64,000 nucleotides of DNA from Bacteroidaceae bacterium (GTDB lineage: Bacteria > Bacteroidota > Bacteroidia > Bacteroidales > Bacteroidaceae), in NCBI GenBank assembly GCA_017552435.1, contig JAFZPZ010000128.1, forward strand, positions 1-64,000. Direction: 5' to 3'. Each line of letters opens with the position of its first letter. Within the stretch, counting starts at the first letter, position 1. Of the stretch, positions 31,939 through 38,395 are shown piece by piece. The notes under the pieces were generated by a model. It had not been told where the DNA came from. It saw only the letters and a list, made by a program, of their open reading frames with translations, and searched no databases. Both the position numbers and the translations under genes were made by a program.

Positions 31939-31980
31939 AAGGGTGCCCCGTTTTCCTTATGGCGGGGCACCCTTATTTTG
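31939..31980 (+). terminator. strong hairpin terminator after the VapD operon
   Basis: AAGGGTGCCCCG and CGGGGCACCCTT form a perfect 12-bp stem with a 12-nt loop, with TTTTTT before it and ATTTT after, so it may work in both directions. The TTTG at its end doubles as the -33 element of the next promoter. Confidence 0.85.
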
Positions 31981-32007
31981 TGCGTATTATTTTTTTTCAT
32001 AATTTTG
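31977..32007 (+). promoter_or_regulatory. promoter of the WYL regulator gene
   Basis: TTTG (31977-31980), 19 nt, TAATTTTG (32000-32007), about 29 bp before the start codon. Confidence 0.7.
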
Positions 32008-32035
32008 TGCCGTCAAACCACAAAAACGCAAAAAT

Positions 32036-32890
32036 ATGAAACTGAAACGCAGACACTATCTCATCCTCGAGGAAATGATGAAGCACCCCGAGGGCGTCAC
32101 ACGCAAGGAAATCGTGGAACTCATCCAGCGCGACGGCAATCCGCGCTACAACCGCAAGAGGTTCGTGAAGGACCTGCCACTCATACGCAAGCGCGGGGAC
32201 ATTGATATCATTTCGCACAACTGCGGCAAGAACGTGTGGCGCTACAGCATCGGCCAGAGCACGCCCGACCAGCAGGAGCGCGCCATGATGGTGGGCACCC
32301 AGGTGACGAACATCCTGGAGAACCTGTTCCTGAAGGAGTTCCGCGATTTGGGCGACAGAATCCAGCCCGTCCTTATCCCGCAGGGCCACGGGTACCTGCA
32401 CACCATCGGCATCGCCCTGCGCGAGAGCCGCATCCTGGCCTGCACCTACCGGAAATTCTCCGACTCGGAGCCCTACCTGTGCACCCTCCAGCCCTACGCC
32501 CTGAAGGCTTTCGAAGGTCGCTGGTACCTGCTGGCCAAGAAGAACGACGAGCAGCAGTTCAAGCACTTCAGCCTGGACCGCATCCAGCGCCTGGTGCTGA
32601 CCGAGGAGACGTTCCAACCCGTCAGCTTCAACGCGAAGGAGTTCTATGCGCCCTTCTTCGGGGCTTTCTGTGACCAGAGCCTGAAGCCGCAGAGCATCCT
32701 CATCCGCACGAACGAGCAGAACGCACACTACTTCCGAACGCTGCCGCTGCACCACAGCCAGCAGGAGCTGGACCCCGAGGGCGACACCTACCGCTTCCGT
32801 CTCCAGATGTGCGTCACCCGCGACTTCGAGATGGAAATGCGAAAGTACGAGAATACGGAATGGAGTGTAGAAATTAAGAATGAAAAATAA
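32036..32890 (+). CDS. WYL-domain transcriptional regulator, 284 aa
   Basis: Residues 1-75 form an N-terminal winged-helix-like region (HYLILEEMMKHPEGVTRKEIVELI). The WYL domain at about 115-200 contains LKAFEGRWYLLAKK; the name-giving W-Y-L is visible. A WCX-like C-terminal part follows. WYL proteins are ligand-sensing regulators common next to phage defence and mobile genes. The gene is GC-rich relative to the nuclease gene that follows. Its last residues (VEIKNEK) come from an AAATTAAGAATGAAAAA-type repeat at the 3' end. Confidence 0.85.
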   Translation: MKLKRRHYLILEEMMKHPEGVTRKEIVELIQRDGNPRYNRKRFVKDLPLIRKRGDIDIISHNCGKNVWRYSIGQSTPDQQERAMMVGTQVTNILENLFLKEFRDLGDRIQPVLIPQGHGYLHTIGIALRESRILACTYRKFSDSEPYLCTLQPYALKAFEGRWYLLAKKNDEQQFKHFSLDRIQRLVLTEETFQPVSFNAKEFYAPFFGAFCDQSLKPQSILIRTNEQNAHYFRTLPLHHSQQELDPEGDTYRFRLQMCVTRDFEMEMRKYENTEWSVEIKNEK

Positions 32891-32926
32891 GGAGTAACTC
32901 CTTTAACTTCTAAAAAACTCATCAAC

Positions 32927-33004
32927 ATGGAAATCATCATCATTATCGGAATCCTCATGTGTTGTATCGACGGCAGTTTCGTCAGAATGGGGGGAAAGAA
33001 GTAA
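32927..33004 (+). CDS. 25-aa hydrophobic micro-protein
   Basis: It begins MEIIIIIGILMCCIDGSF and ends VRMGGKK. It has one short hydrophobic helix with two adjacent Cys and a basic end. It follows the WYL gene by 36 bp, after a small AAGGAGT/ACTCCTT hairpin. No family was recognised, and the call rests only on an ATG and plausible composition. Confidence 0.3.
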   Translation: MEIIIIIGILMCCIDGSFVRMGGKK

Positions 33005-33037
33005 GAAACCTTTTTATTGCATTTGAGCAAAAAATCG

Positions 33038-33045
33038 TATATTTG
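33038..33045 (+). promoter_or_regulatory. -7 element before the small membrane protein gene
   Basis: TATATTTG, 58 bp before ATG 33104. The -33 region is only TATTG-like. Confidence 0.4.
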
Positions 33046-33103
33046 CAGAGCAAAAGAGCTATATGCTGAAAGTGATGCTAAAAATGGATAAATAACAGAA
33101 CAA

Positions 33104-33310
33104 ATGGAGTATATAATAACTATAGTTTTTGCCTCTTTGCTGATAGGTACTTTTATTTACCTTTTAATCTGGCTTCTCAAGGGAGATGCAAATACACCAA
33201 CTTGGACAGGTATAATTATCAGCGCTATTATAGGGCTTCTACCGCTATATCTGGTTCTATGTTTCTTTGGCATAATGGGCGATGACCCTAAGCGAGAAAT
33301 GGAAGAATAA
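33104..33310 (+). CDS. 68-aa protein with two membrane helices
   Basis: Hydrophobic helices at about residues 3-25 (IITIVFASLLIGTFIYLLIW) and 35-58 (GIIISAIIGLLPLYLVLCFF) are joined by a short polar loop. The tail is charged (GDDPKREMEE). No family was recognised. It ends 16 bp before the CoiA-like gene and shares its A/T-rich composition, so the two probably form an operon. A membrane partner of the nuclease is possible but unproven. Confidence 0.6.
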   Translation: MEYIITIVFASLLIGTFIYLLIWLLKGDANTPTWTGIIISAIIGLLPLYLVLCFFGIMGDDPKREMEE

Positions 33311-33326
33311 AAAACATGAAACAACT

Positions 33327-34412
33327 ATGCCTCAGATAAAATATAGCTATTGTCTTGACGAGAAAAACCAACTGGTTCACATCAAAAGTCTGACGGATGC
33401 AACAAGGCATGCCCATCGGTGGCGCTGTTTGCAATGCGGGCAGGAAATGGTGGCAAATCTCGGACAAAAGAACGCTTGGTATTTCTCTCACAAAGCAGAT
33501 ACCGCCTGCGATGGCGAATCGTATCTTCACAAATTGGCAAAGCGGAGAATACGAGAAAAGTTTATGTCAGAGGAATCGTTTCCTATTACCTTTGTAAGGG
33601 ACGTGCCCTGCAAAGAACATGATAAATGTCCCTTTTTCTCGAAATACAGATGTTCTGACCCAAAAGAGATTGGTCTTGATTTGAAAATTTGGAATAACAA
33701 AATTGTCTATGATATCTGCGAAGAAGAGAAAAGTTGCGACAACCTGCGAGCAGACCTGCTCTTGACTAACTCATGTAAACCAAATTATAACCCTACATTT
33801 ATTGAAATATACAAAACACATAAGTGCGATGAATTAAAACTTAATTCTAACAACAGAATTATTGAAACGCATCAGATTAAATCAGAAGAGGATATTGACG
33901 ATATTATCAATAGAGGATTTATCGAGGGTGAAAACTGCCAAACTCACAACTTTAATCCGCCGTTCCCTCCCATAAGGAAAAATGGGATTCCAATTGAAAG
34001 ATTCCTTTTATCTAAAGAGGGGAAAGCTACGGTTATATATGCAGGAGAACATTTAATCTATTGTGATGAAGTCTTTCAGAAGTGTTCAACAAAATCTACC
34101 ATAGAATTGAATGTAGCCACCCCTGACTACACTTCCAATCTGTCCATCAATTTGACTTCTCATGAAAAAGGACTTCTCTATTTGATGAGGAAAAATAACC
34201 TGCAAATAAGGAATTGCATTCTCTGCAAATACAATAGGTATAATGACTACCATTCTGGCTATATATGTATATTATATAAAAAACTAGGATTATATTCTCC
34301 CTTCCCCGGACAAACAAGAGCAAAAGAATGTGAGAAGTTTGAACTAAATCAAGGACTAATGAATTATCCACTATCCGATTTAGAAAACAAAGTTTTTGAA
34401 GTACCAACATAA
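33327..34412 (+). CDS. CoiA-like nuclease domain protein, 361 aa
   Basis: It begins MPQIKYSYCLDEKNQ. The N-terminus has the CoiA-like pattern of a zinc-type CLQCGQEM followed by AWYFSHK, CDGESYLHKLAK and a Lys/Arg helix. A restriction-nuclease-like core follows, with RADLLLTN and PTFIEIYKTHK (D..E.K arrangement) near residues 153-177, in the region where CoiA-like nucleases place their catalytic residues. The C-terminal 150 residues are unassigned and contain a second Cys cluster (CILCKYN, CILYKK). Strong A/T bias compared with flanking genes suggests recent transfer. CoiA acts in transformation in Firmicutes; in an accessory island a defence or DNA-processing role is equally possible. Confidence 0.6.
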   Translation: MPQIKYSYCLDEKNQLVHIKSLTDATRHAHRWRCLQCGQEMVANLGQKNAWYFSHKADTACDGESYLHKLAKRRIREKFMSEESFPITFVRDVPCKEHDKCPFFSKYRCSDPKEIGLDLKIWNNKIVYDICEEEKSCDNLRADLLLTNSCKPNYNPTFIEIYKTHKCDELKLNSNNRIIETHQIKSEEDIDDIINRGFIEGENCQTHNFNPPFPPIRKNGIPIERFLLSKEGKATVIYAGEHLIYCDEVFQKCSTKSTIELNVATPDYTSNLSINLTSHEKGLLYLMRKNNLQIRNCILCKYNRYNDYHSGYICILYKKLGLYSPFPGQTRAKECEKFELNQGLMNYPLSDLENKVFEVPT

Positions 34413-34426
34413 AATAACGAACAACT

Positions 34427-34645
34427 ATGAAATTCAATTTAAAAACAAACATAGTGTTGGAAAAAGAGTTCTCTATTGAGGCAGATACCCTCAAGGAGGC
34501 TATGGATTTAGTTCAGGAACAAATATATGAGAACGAAGACCTTAATTCGATTGAGATTACACATGTTGGGTTTGACATGACCGACCCTACCATCCGAGAA
34601 TATAACCGAAAGATGGCGATAGAAGCAATTGCACATAATGATTAA
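34427..34645 (+). CDS. 72-aa unknown protein
   Basis: A small acidic alpha/beta protein beginning MKFNLKTNIVLEKEFSIEADTL; LKEAMDLVQEQIYENEDLN is a likely helix. It is 14 bp after the CoiA-like gene and overlaps the next gene by one base (TAATG), so it is co-translated. No family is assigned. Confidence 0.6.
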   Translation: MKFNLKTNIVLEKEFSIEADTLKEAMDLVQEQIYENEDLNSIEITHVGFDMTDPTIREYNRKMAIEAIAHND

Positions 34646-35904
34646 TGGAAAATACAGAGAACTATAATCTCTTGTCGCACCTTGAACAGAAGTGCTCCGT
34701 GCTGAGATTCTCGTCATGTCTGATGTCGCTGAATGCAATGAGCATGAGCCTGGCGGTGGATGCTTGCCGTACAGCAAGGTTCTTTGAACTGTTGCTGGAA
34801 CAATGGCAGGAGTGCTTGCCGCTGGGTGATGCTTACGACGTGAACTTCTCGCTGTGGGGACAGAAGACGTGGGAGATGATAAAACAGGTGGGCGAAGCAT
34901 ATAGTTTGAATCGTTTGTGTGTAAACATCTATGAATACGAAACGGAAAGTTATGTCGACTTCAAAGAGTCGCAGCAGTCTGCTGGTATCTATGAAGCTAC
35001 TTTGCAACCACTCCTGCAAACGGATGTCAAAGATGTTCCGAGAATCCTGGTGTGTTCGTTGCGTGACTTGAGTGAGGTGCTGATGGAGATTTCGGAGTAC
35101 CTGAACTCTCCGACAGAAGAGCTGATAACAACATCGTATGAGAAATGGGTGGCAGCCTACAAGAGGCATTATCAGCGAACCTGTAGAAACCAGTATAAGA
35201 AGTGGAAAATCCAGTATTCGGCTCGTACTCTGCGCAAACATCTGCAGGAGCGTATGTCGGCAGACTTGGAGACGTTTAAGAAACGGTTCCTTAATGAGGA
35301 CGAGTTTGAACAGGTGTTTGATACAGAGCAACAAAAGATGGACTTCGATGGCATGGCCCGTTTTCTGTTTACCCATGCCGACAGGTTTGGCGTGTCGTTT
35401 ATTGACGAGCGCCCGATGTTCAGTCAAGAGTTGCAAGAATTGTTCAATTTTGTCGAGACTTGGCGACTGATGGAAGCTGATTTGCACCCGACAAAGAAAC
35501 GTACGGAGAAGCAGGATAAGACACCTGAGATTGACGAACTGGAACTGAAGGTTAACTCCATATTGCAAAGTATCGAACAGTTGGCTGATGCTTCATGGGC
35601 GCAACATCTTCCATTGCTGTGGAAGCATATCTTCATGGCTTACCGTAGTGAAATAGCCAAGGCAGGACCACACGAGAAGTTCAAGGAGTTTAGCAAGAAG
35701 ACGCTATACTGCATTATCGGTGAACTTAAGATAAGGGGCGTTTATAGACAAGACGTAACGAACGTGGAGCTGTCTAAGGCGTTGGAGGGTTCTAATAACG
35801 GGATGCGTAAATACATCAATAATGGCCTGTTGGAATTAGAACCTTCGCTGAAGGAAAATTTGGGAACGTTTATTGGCAAGGAAATAGAACAGATATCTGC
35901 CTGA
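34645..35904 (+). CDS. unknown 419-aa protein with a C-terminal module shared with 36231-36707
   Basis: A mostly helical soluble protein with no signal peptide or membrane segment. A basic coiled region lies near residues 170-200. From about residue 325 it contains LWKHIF, then GVYRQDVTNVELSKALEG and a Tyr/Asn-rich end. The same order of motifs appears in the gene at 36231 (LWQEIL, GIYRQDMTMHALHLRLE), so the two share a C-terminal module. The start overlaps the upstream stop. The function is unknown; the module could be a DNA-binding or winged-helix-like domain, but that is only a guess. Confidence 0.6.
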   Translation: MENTENYNLLSHLEQKCSVLRFSSCLMSLNAMSMSLAVDACRTARFFELLLEQWQECLPLGDAYDVNFSLWGQKTWEMIKQVGEAYSLNRLCVNIYEYETESYVDFKESQQSAGIYEATLQPLLQTDVKDVPRILVCSLRDLSEVLMEISEYLNSPTEELITTSYEKWVAAYKRHYQRTCRNQYKKWKIQYSARTLRKHLQERMSADLETFKKRFLNEDEFEQVFDTEQQKMDFDGMARFLFTHADRFGVSFIDERPMFSQELQELFNFVETWRLMEADLHPTKKRTEKQDKTPEIDELELKVNSILQSIEQLADASWAQHLPLLWKHIFMAYRSEIAKAGPHEKFKEFSKKTLYCIIGELKIRGVYRQDVTNVELSKALEGSNNGMRKYINNGLLELEPSLKENLGTFIGKEIEQISA

Positions 35905-35912
35905 ACAGGGAA

Positions 35913-36027
35913 CTGATAGTTCTGTGATAGTTGCGTGATAGTTGACAATTGTTAGCTATCACGTTTTTCATTATATGCTGATTCTCTGCATGATAGATAA
36001 ATGATAGTATCATGCTGTGTGATAGTT
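35913..36027. repeat. TGATAGTT direct repeats
   Basis: TGATAGTT occurs at about 35914, 35925, 35935 and 36020, the first three spaced 9-11 bp apart. TGATAG also occurs at 35991 and 36003, the latter within the palindrome ATGATAGTATCAT (36001-36013). This iteron-like or operator-like array lies directly upstream of the promoter at 36026. Confidence 0.6.
35933..35969 (+). terminator. terminator after the 419-aa gene
   Basis: CGTGATAG and CTATCACG are a perfect 8-bp stem, followed by TTTTTC. It is built from the TGATAGTT motif that is repeated three times just after the stop codon. Confidence 0.6.
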
Positions 36028-36057
36028 TGCGCTCATCATCTTGTCGCCGTACCTTTG
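36026..36057 (+). promoter_or_regulatory. promoter for the 36.1-36.7 kb genes
   Basis: TTTG (36026-36029), 20 nt, TACCTTTG (36050-36057). The -33 TTTG overlaps the last TGATAGTT repeat, so a protein bound there would affect transcription. The leader contains a GCAAACCGGC/GCCGTTTGC hairpin at about 36062-36085. Confidence 0.75.
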
Positions 36058-36129
36058 CACTCGCAAACCGGCCAGAAGCCGTTTGCTGCGCAAGGGTCAC
36101 TCCCGCGCGTACATATTATTAACTCTTTA

Positions 36130-36237
36130 ATGGCCGCAAAAGGAGGCGACCGGTTGAGTGAAGTGAGCGAAGGAAGTCTCGCGAGTGAAAAGGTACCAAT
36201 TCTGGACCTCCTCCTCACAAAACTCGACAGATGTTAG
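36130..36237 (+). CDS. 35-aa leader ORF overlapping the next gene
   Basis: MAAKGGDRLSEVSEGSLASE and onward, ending in TAG at 36237, 7 nt inside the next gene's ATG at 36231. The arrangement allows translational coupling or leader-peptide control. It may instead be untranslated leader sequence, since composition alone does not decide. Confidence 0.3.
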   Translation: MAAKGGDRLSEVSEGSLASEKVPILDLLLTKLDRC

Positions 36238-36707
36238 TTAGATCTTCAAACCTGAAGCGTCTTTCACTGAAGGAGTTTGATGCTGATCTCTTGAAAAAGA
36301 TGACAGCAGAGGGAAGGGTTTACATCGACTTTCCCCAAGTAATAAACAAGGACACATACACGCGCGAGATCCTGGACTATGTTCAGGCCATCAGGGATTG
36401 CGTCTCTGACCCTTGGCGGGACGAGATAGACGACCTGTGGCAGGAGATTCTCGACGAGGAATGCCTGGCGGACTACCTGACTATGAAGAGGGGTTTGCAA
36501 GCCGGGCACATGAATCGCTATGCTGTGACGAACCTGGTCTGTAGGATGCAGAGCTGGGGTATCTATCGCCAGGATATGACGATGCATGCGCTTCACCTGC
36601 GATTGGAAAGGACTACCACAAGGAATAAATACTATGAGTCTTTTGGGAACTATTTGCTTCCCGATAAAGCCAAGAAAATTTTAAAGCAACTTTTGGGCAG
36701 AGTATAA
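36231..36707 (+). CDS. unknown 158-aa protein sharing a module with 34645-35904
   Basis: It begins MLVRSSNLKRLSLKEF. The second half aligns by eye with the end of the 419-aa protein: LW..I, then H..R.A.TNLV, then GIYRQDMT...L...LE, then a Y/N-rich segment. It has no membrane segment. It has its own promoter 170 bp upstream. A short paralogue of this kind could be a partner or regulator of the longer protein. Confidence 0.6.
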   Translation: MLVRSSNLKRLSLKEFDADLLKKMTAEGRVYIDFPQVINKDTYTREILDYVQAIRDCVSDPWRDEIDDLWQEILDEECLADYLTMKRGLQAGHMNRYAVTNLVCRMQSWGIYRQDMTMHALHLRLERTTTRNKYYESFGNYLLPDKAKKILKQLLGRV

Positions 36708-36746
36708 TAAGAACCTATTTATACACGAACAAAAAGCCTGACCTTT

Positions 36747-36779
36747 GCGGTGCAGTTAGATAAAAAATCTCTGCACCGC
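36747..36779 (+). promoter_or_regulatory. hairpin in the leader of the Cys-rich gene
   Basis: GCGGTGCAG and CTGCACCGC form a perfect 9-bp stem with a 15-nt A-rich loop, 54 bp before the start codon. No T-run follows. TGACCTTTG just before it is a weak -7-like sequence. It could be an operator or a leader hairpin. Confidence 0.5.
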
Positions 36780-36832
36780 GAAGTAAAAAGAAACATAAAA
36801 CAAACTTTTAACATTATTAATATTTAAAAACT

Positions 36833-37546
36833 ATGAGTAAGAAGAAAATTAATTACCTGGCCGACGCGGTGACGTTGGTTGAAGAGGATTTGAGTGTTGG
36901 ACTTGGTATCGATTTGTTAGCCAGTCAAGTGATGGAATGTCTGAGGGACAAAGTCAGCCCGGAACTGCATCAGCTGTTCATGCAGATGCTGCTGGGACTG
37001 GACAGCGAGATGCAACTGGTTGTGGCGGATAACCTGCTGGACTTTGCCTGCGATCACGTGGTTCATACCACCAATTGCCTGACGGTGGATGTCATCCTGA
37101 AACAATGCTATTGCTGGATTGCCGAGCAGCAAGACTTCGAGCACGACGATGCCGAGGACACGCTGATGGGGGAATGGGTTCTGACAGCCGACGACTTCGT
37201 CCGGAATGAACGCGGCACCCGTGTGAAGAAGGCCTGCTTCTCGTGCAAGCACATGGAATACGACTTCGAGAAGGGCGACGGCTGTTGCTGCTGCAAGCTG
37301 GACAAGAAGGAACATTCGCGCTGCGACCTCTGCAAGTGGTGGAGGATGCGACAGGGCCTGAAGAAAGCGGGAATTTCTTCGATTGGAGGCTCAGGACAGG
37401 ATAAGGGCGTCAAGATCAAACGGCGCGAGTATCTGGAGTACCTGACGGCCATCCGCGCAGAGGAGACCAAAGGGGAACCAAGAGATACAGAAAGTATAAG
37501 AAAAGAATTTGAAGACCTATATGGTCCGGCGTTTATTAACTTTTAA
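36833..37546 (+). CDS. unknown 237-aa Cys-rich (probably zinc-binding) protein
   Basis: The N-terminal 115 residues are helical and acidic. Then comes a dense Cys cluster: C135, C138, C151-C154, C164 and C167 (CFSCKHM, GCCCCKL, CDLCKWW), suited to one or two zinc ions or a metal cluster. A basic segment (KKAGISS, KGVKIKRREYLEYL) and an acidic end follow. It is the first of three small genes leading into the primase-helicase-like gene, so a DNA-processing accessory role is possible. No family is assigned. Confidence 0.6.
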   Translation: MSKKKINYLADAVTLVEEDLSVGLGIDLLASQVMECLRDKVSPELHQLFMQMLLGLDSEMQLVVADNLLDFACDHVVHTTNCLTVDVILKQCYCWIAEQQDFEHDDAEDTLMGEWVLTADDFVRNERGTRVKKACFSCKHMEYDFEKGDGCCCCKLDKKEHSRCDLCKWWRMRQGLKKAGISSIGGSGQDKGVKIKRREYLEYLTAIRAEETKGEPRDTESIRKEFEDLYGPAFINF

Positions 37547-37560
37547 ATTTTCAAAAAACA

Positions 37561-37866
37561 ATGATTATCAGAGGTTTTATCAAAGAGGTCGGACAGACGA
37601 GAGACTGGACCGACAAGAACGGAGAGCAGAAACAGAGTGTTAAACTGACGTTGGCGATTCCCTATGTGTCGAAGGAAGGGAAGGAACACAGCGATGAGCT
37701 GATTGCCGAGATGACGTTCGGCAACCCGGAGTTCCTGGACAGCCTGAAGCGAACCTGCGAGGCTGGAGAGAAATGCGAGCTGCACGTGGGGTTCTTCCTG
37801 AGCGAATGGAACGGGAAGAAGATTCAGAACATCAGAGTGTTTAACCTCTCTAAACTGATAGTTTAG
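37561..37866 (+). CDS. 101-aa protein, possible OB-fold/ssDNA-binding type
   Basis: Its strand-rich pattern (MIIRGFIKEVGQTRDW, SVKLTLAIPYVS, ELIAEMTFG, KCELHVGFFLSEWNGKK, IQNIRVFNLSKL) is what a small OB-fold protein shows. It lies 14 bp after the Cys-rich gene and upstream of a primase-like gene, which fits single-strand DNA binding. This is inferred from pattern and context only. Confidence 0.5.
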   Translation: MIIRGFIKEVGQTRDWTDKNGEQKQSVKLTLAIPYVSKEGKEHSDELIAEMTFGNPEFLDSLKRTCEAGEKCELHVGFFLSEWNGKKIQNIRVFNLSKLIV

Positions 37867-38004
37867 AAGAATGAAAAAATTAAAAATTAAAAATTTCTGA
37901 GTTGGACGGCTTCGAGTGAGGGAAGAGTACCGGTTTAAATGAGCTCAACTAACTACTTCGCTCCTCCCGATGACTCAGGCTTAACAAACCAATCAGAAAT
38001 TATT

Positions 38005-38379
38005 ATGAAAAAGAACAACAAAAATTTAGTTAAGAGAGAGATAACGCTGGATGGCATGATGTCACTCGGCCAGTTGGAAAACGGTTTGCGCATCGGCAGA
38101 TTCGACTGCTACGACTTCGTGGACATGGAGCCTTTCACGGGAAACTTCAAGGTGCAGGGCATGCGCGAAGGCAGGCTGTATCTGGAGGAAAAGAAGAAGC
38201 GCAAGCATCGGAGCACGGACTTCAGGACTCCGCACGCATGGGTGTCACTGAACTGCGAAGACGGTATCGACCGCATGGGCTTCTTCCTGCCCACCGAAGA
38301 GAGAAAGGATTTCATCCCCCTGCTCAAGAAGGAGATGAAGCAGGTGATAAGATTCCTCGAGAAGAAATTTAACCAATGA
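38005..38379 (+). CDS. unknown 124-aa basic protein
   Basis: The ATG at 38005 (MKKNNKNLVKREITLDGMMS) is preferred; an in-frame ATG at 37939 would add 22 residues of different character. It contains a Lys/Arg-rich loop (EEKKKRKHRSTDF) and ends in a charged helix (LKKEMKQVIRFLEKKFNQ). It is 16 bp before the DUF3987-type gene and likely in the same operon. No family was recognised. Confidence 0.55.
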   Translation: MKKNNKNLVKREITLDGMMSLGQLENGLRIGRFDCYDFVDMEPFTGNFKVQGMREGRLYLEEKKKRKHRSTDFRTPHAWVSLNCEDGIDRMGFFLPTEERKDFIPLLKKEMKQVIRFLEKKFNQ

Positions 38380-38395
38380 TAATTGACAATAGCTT

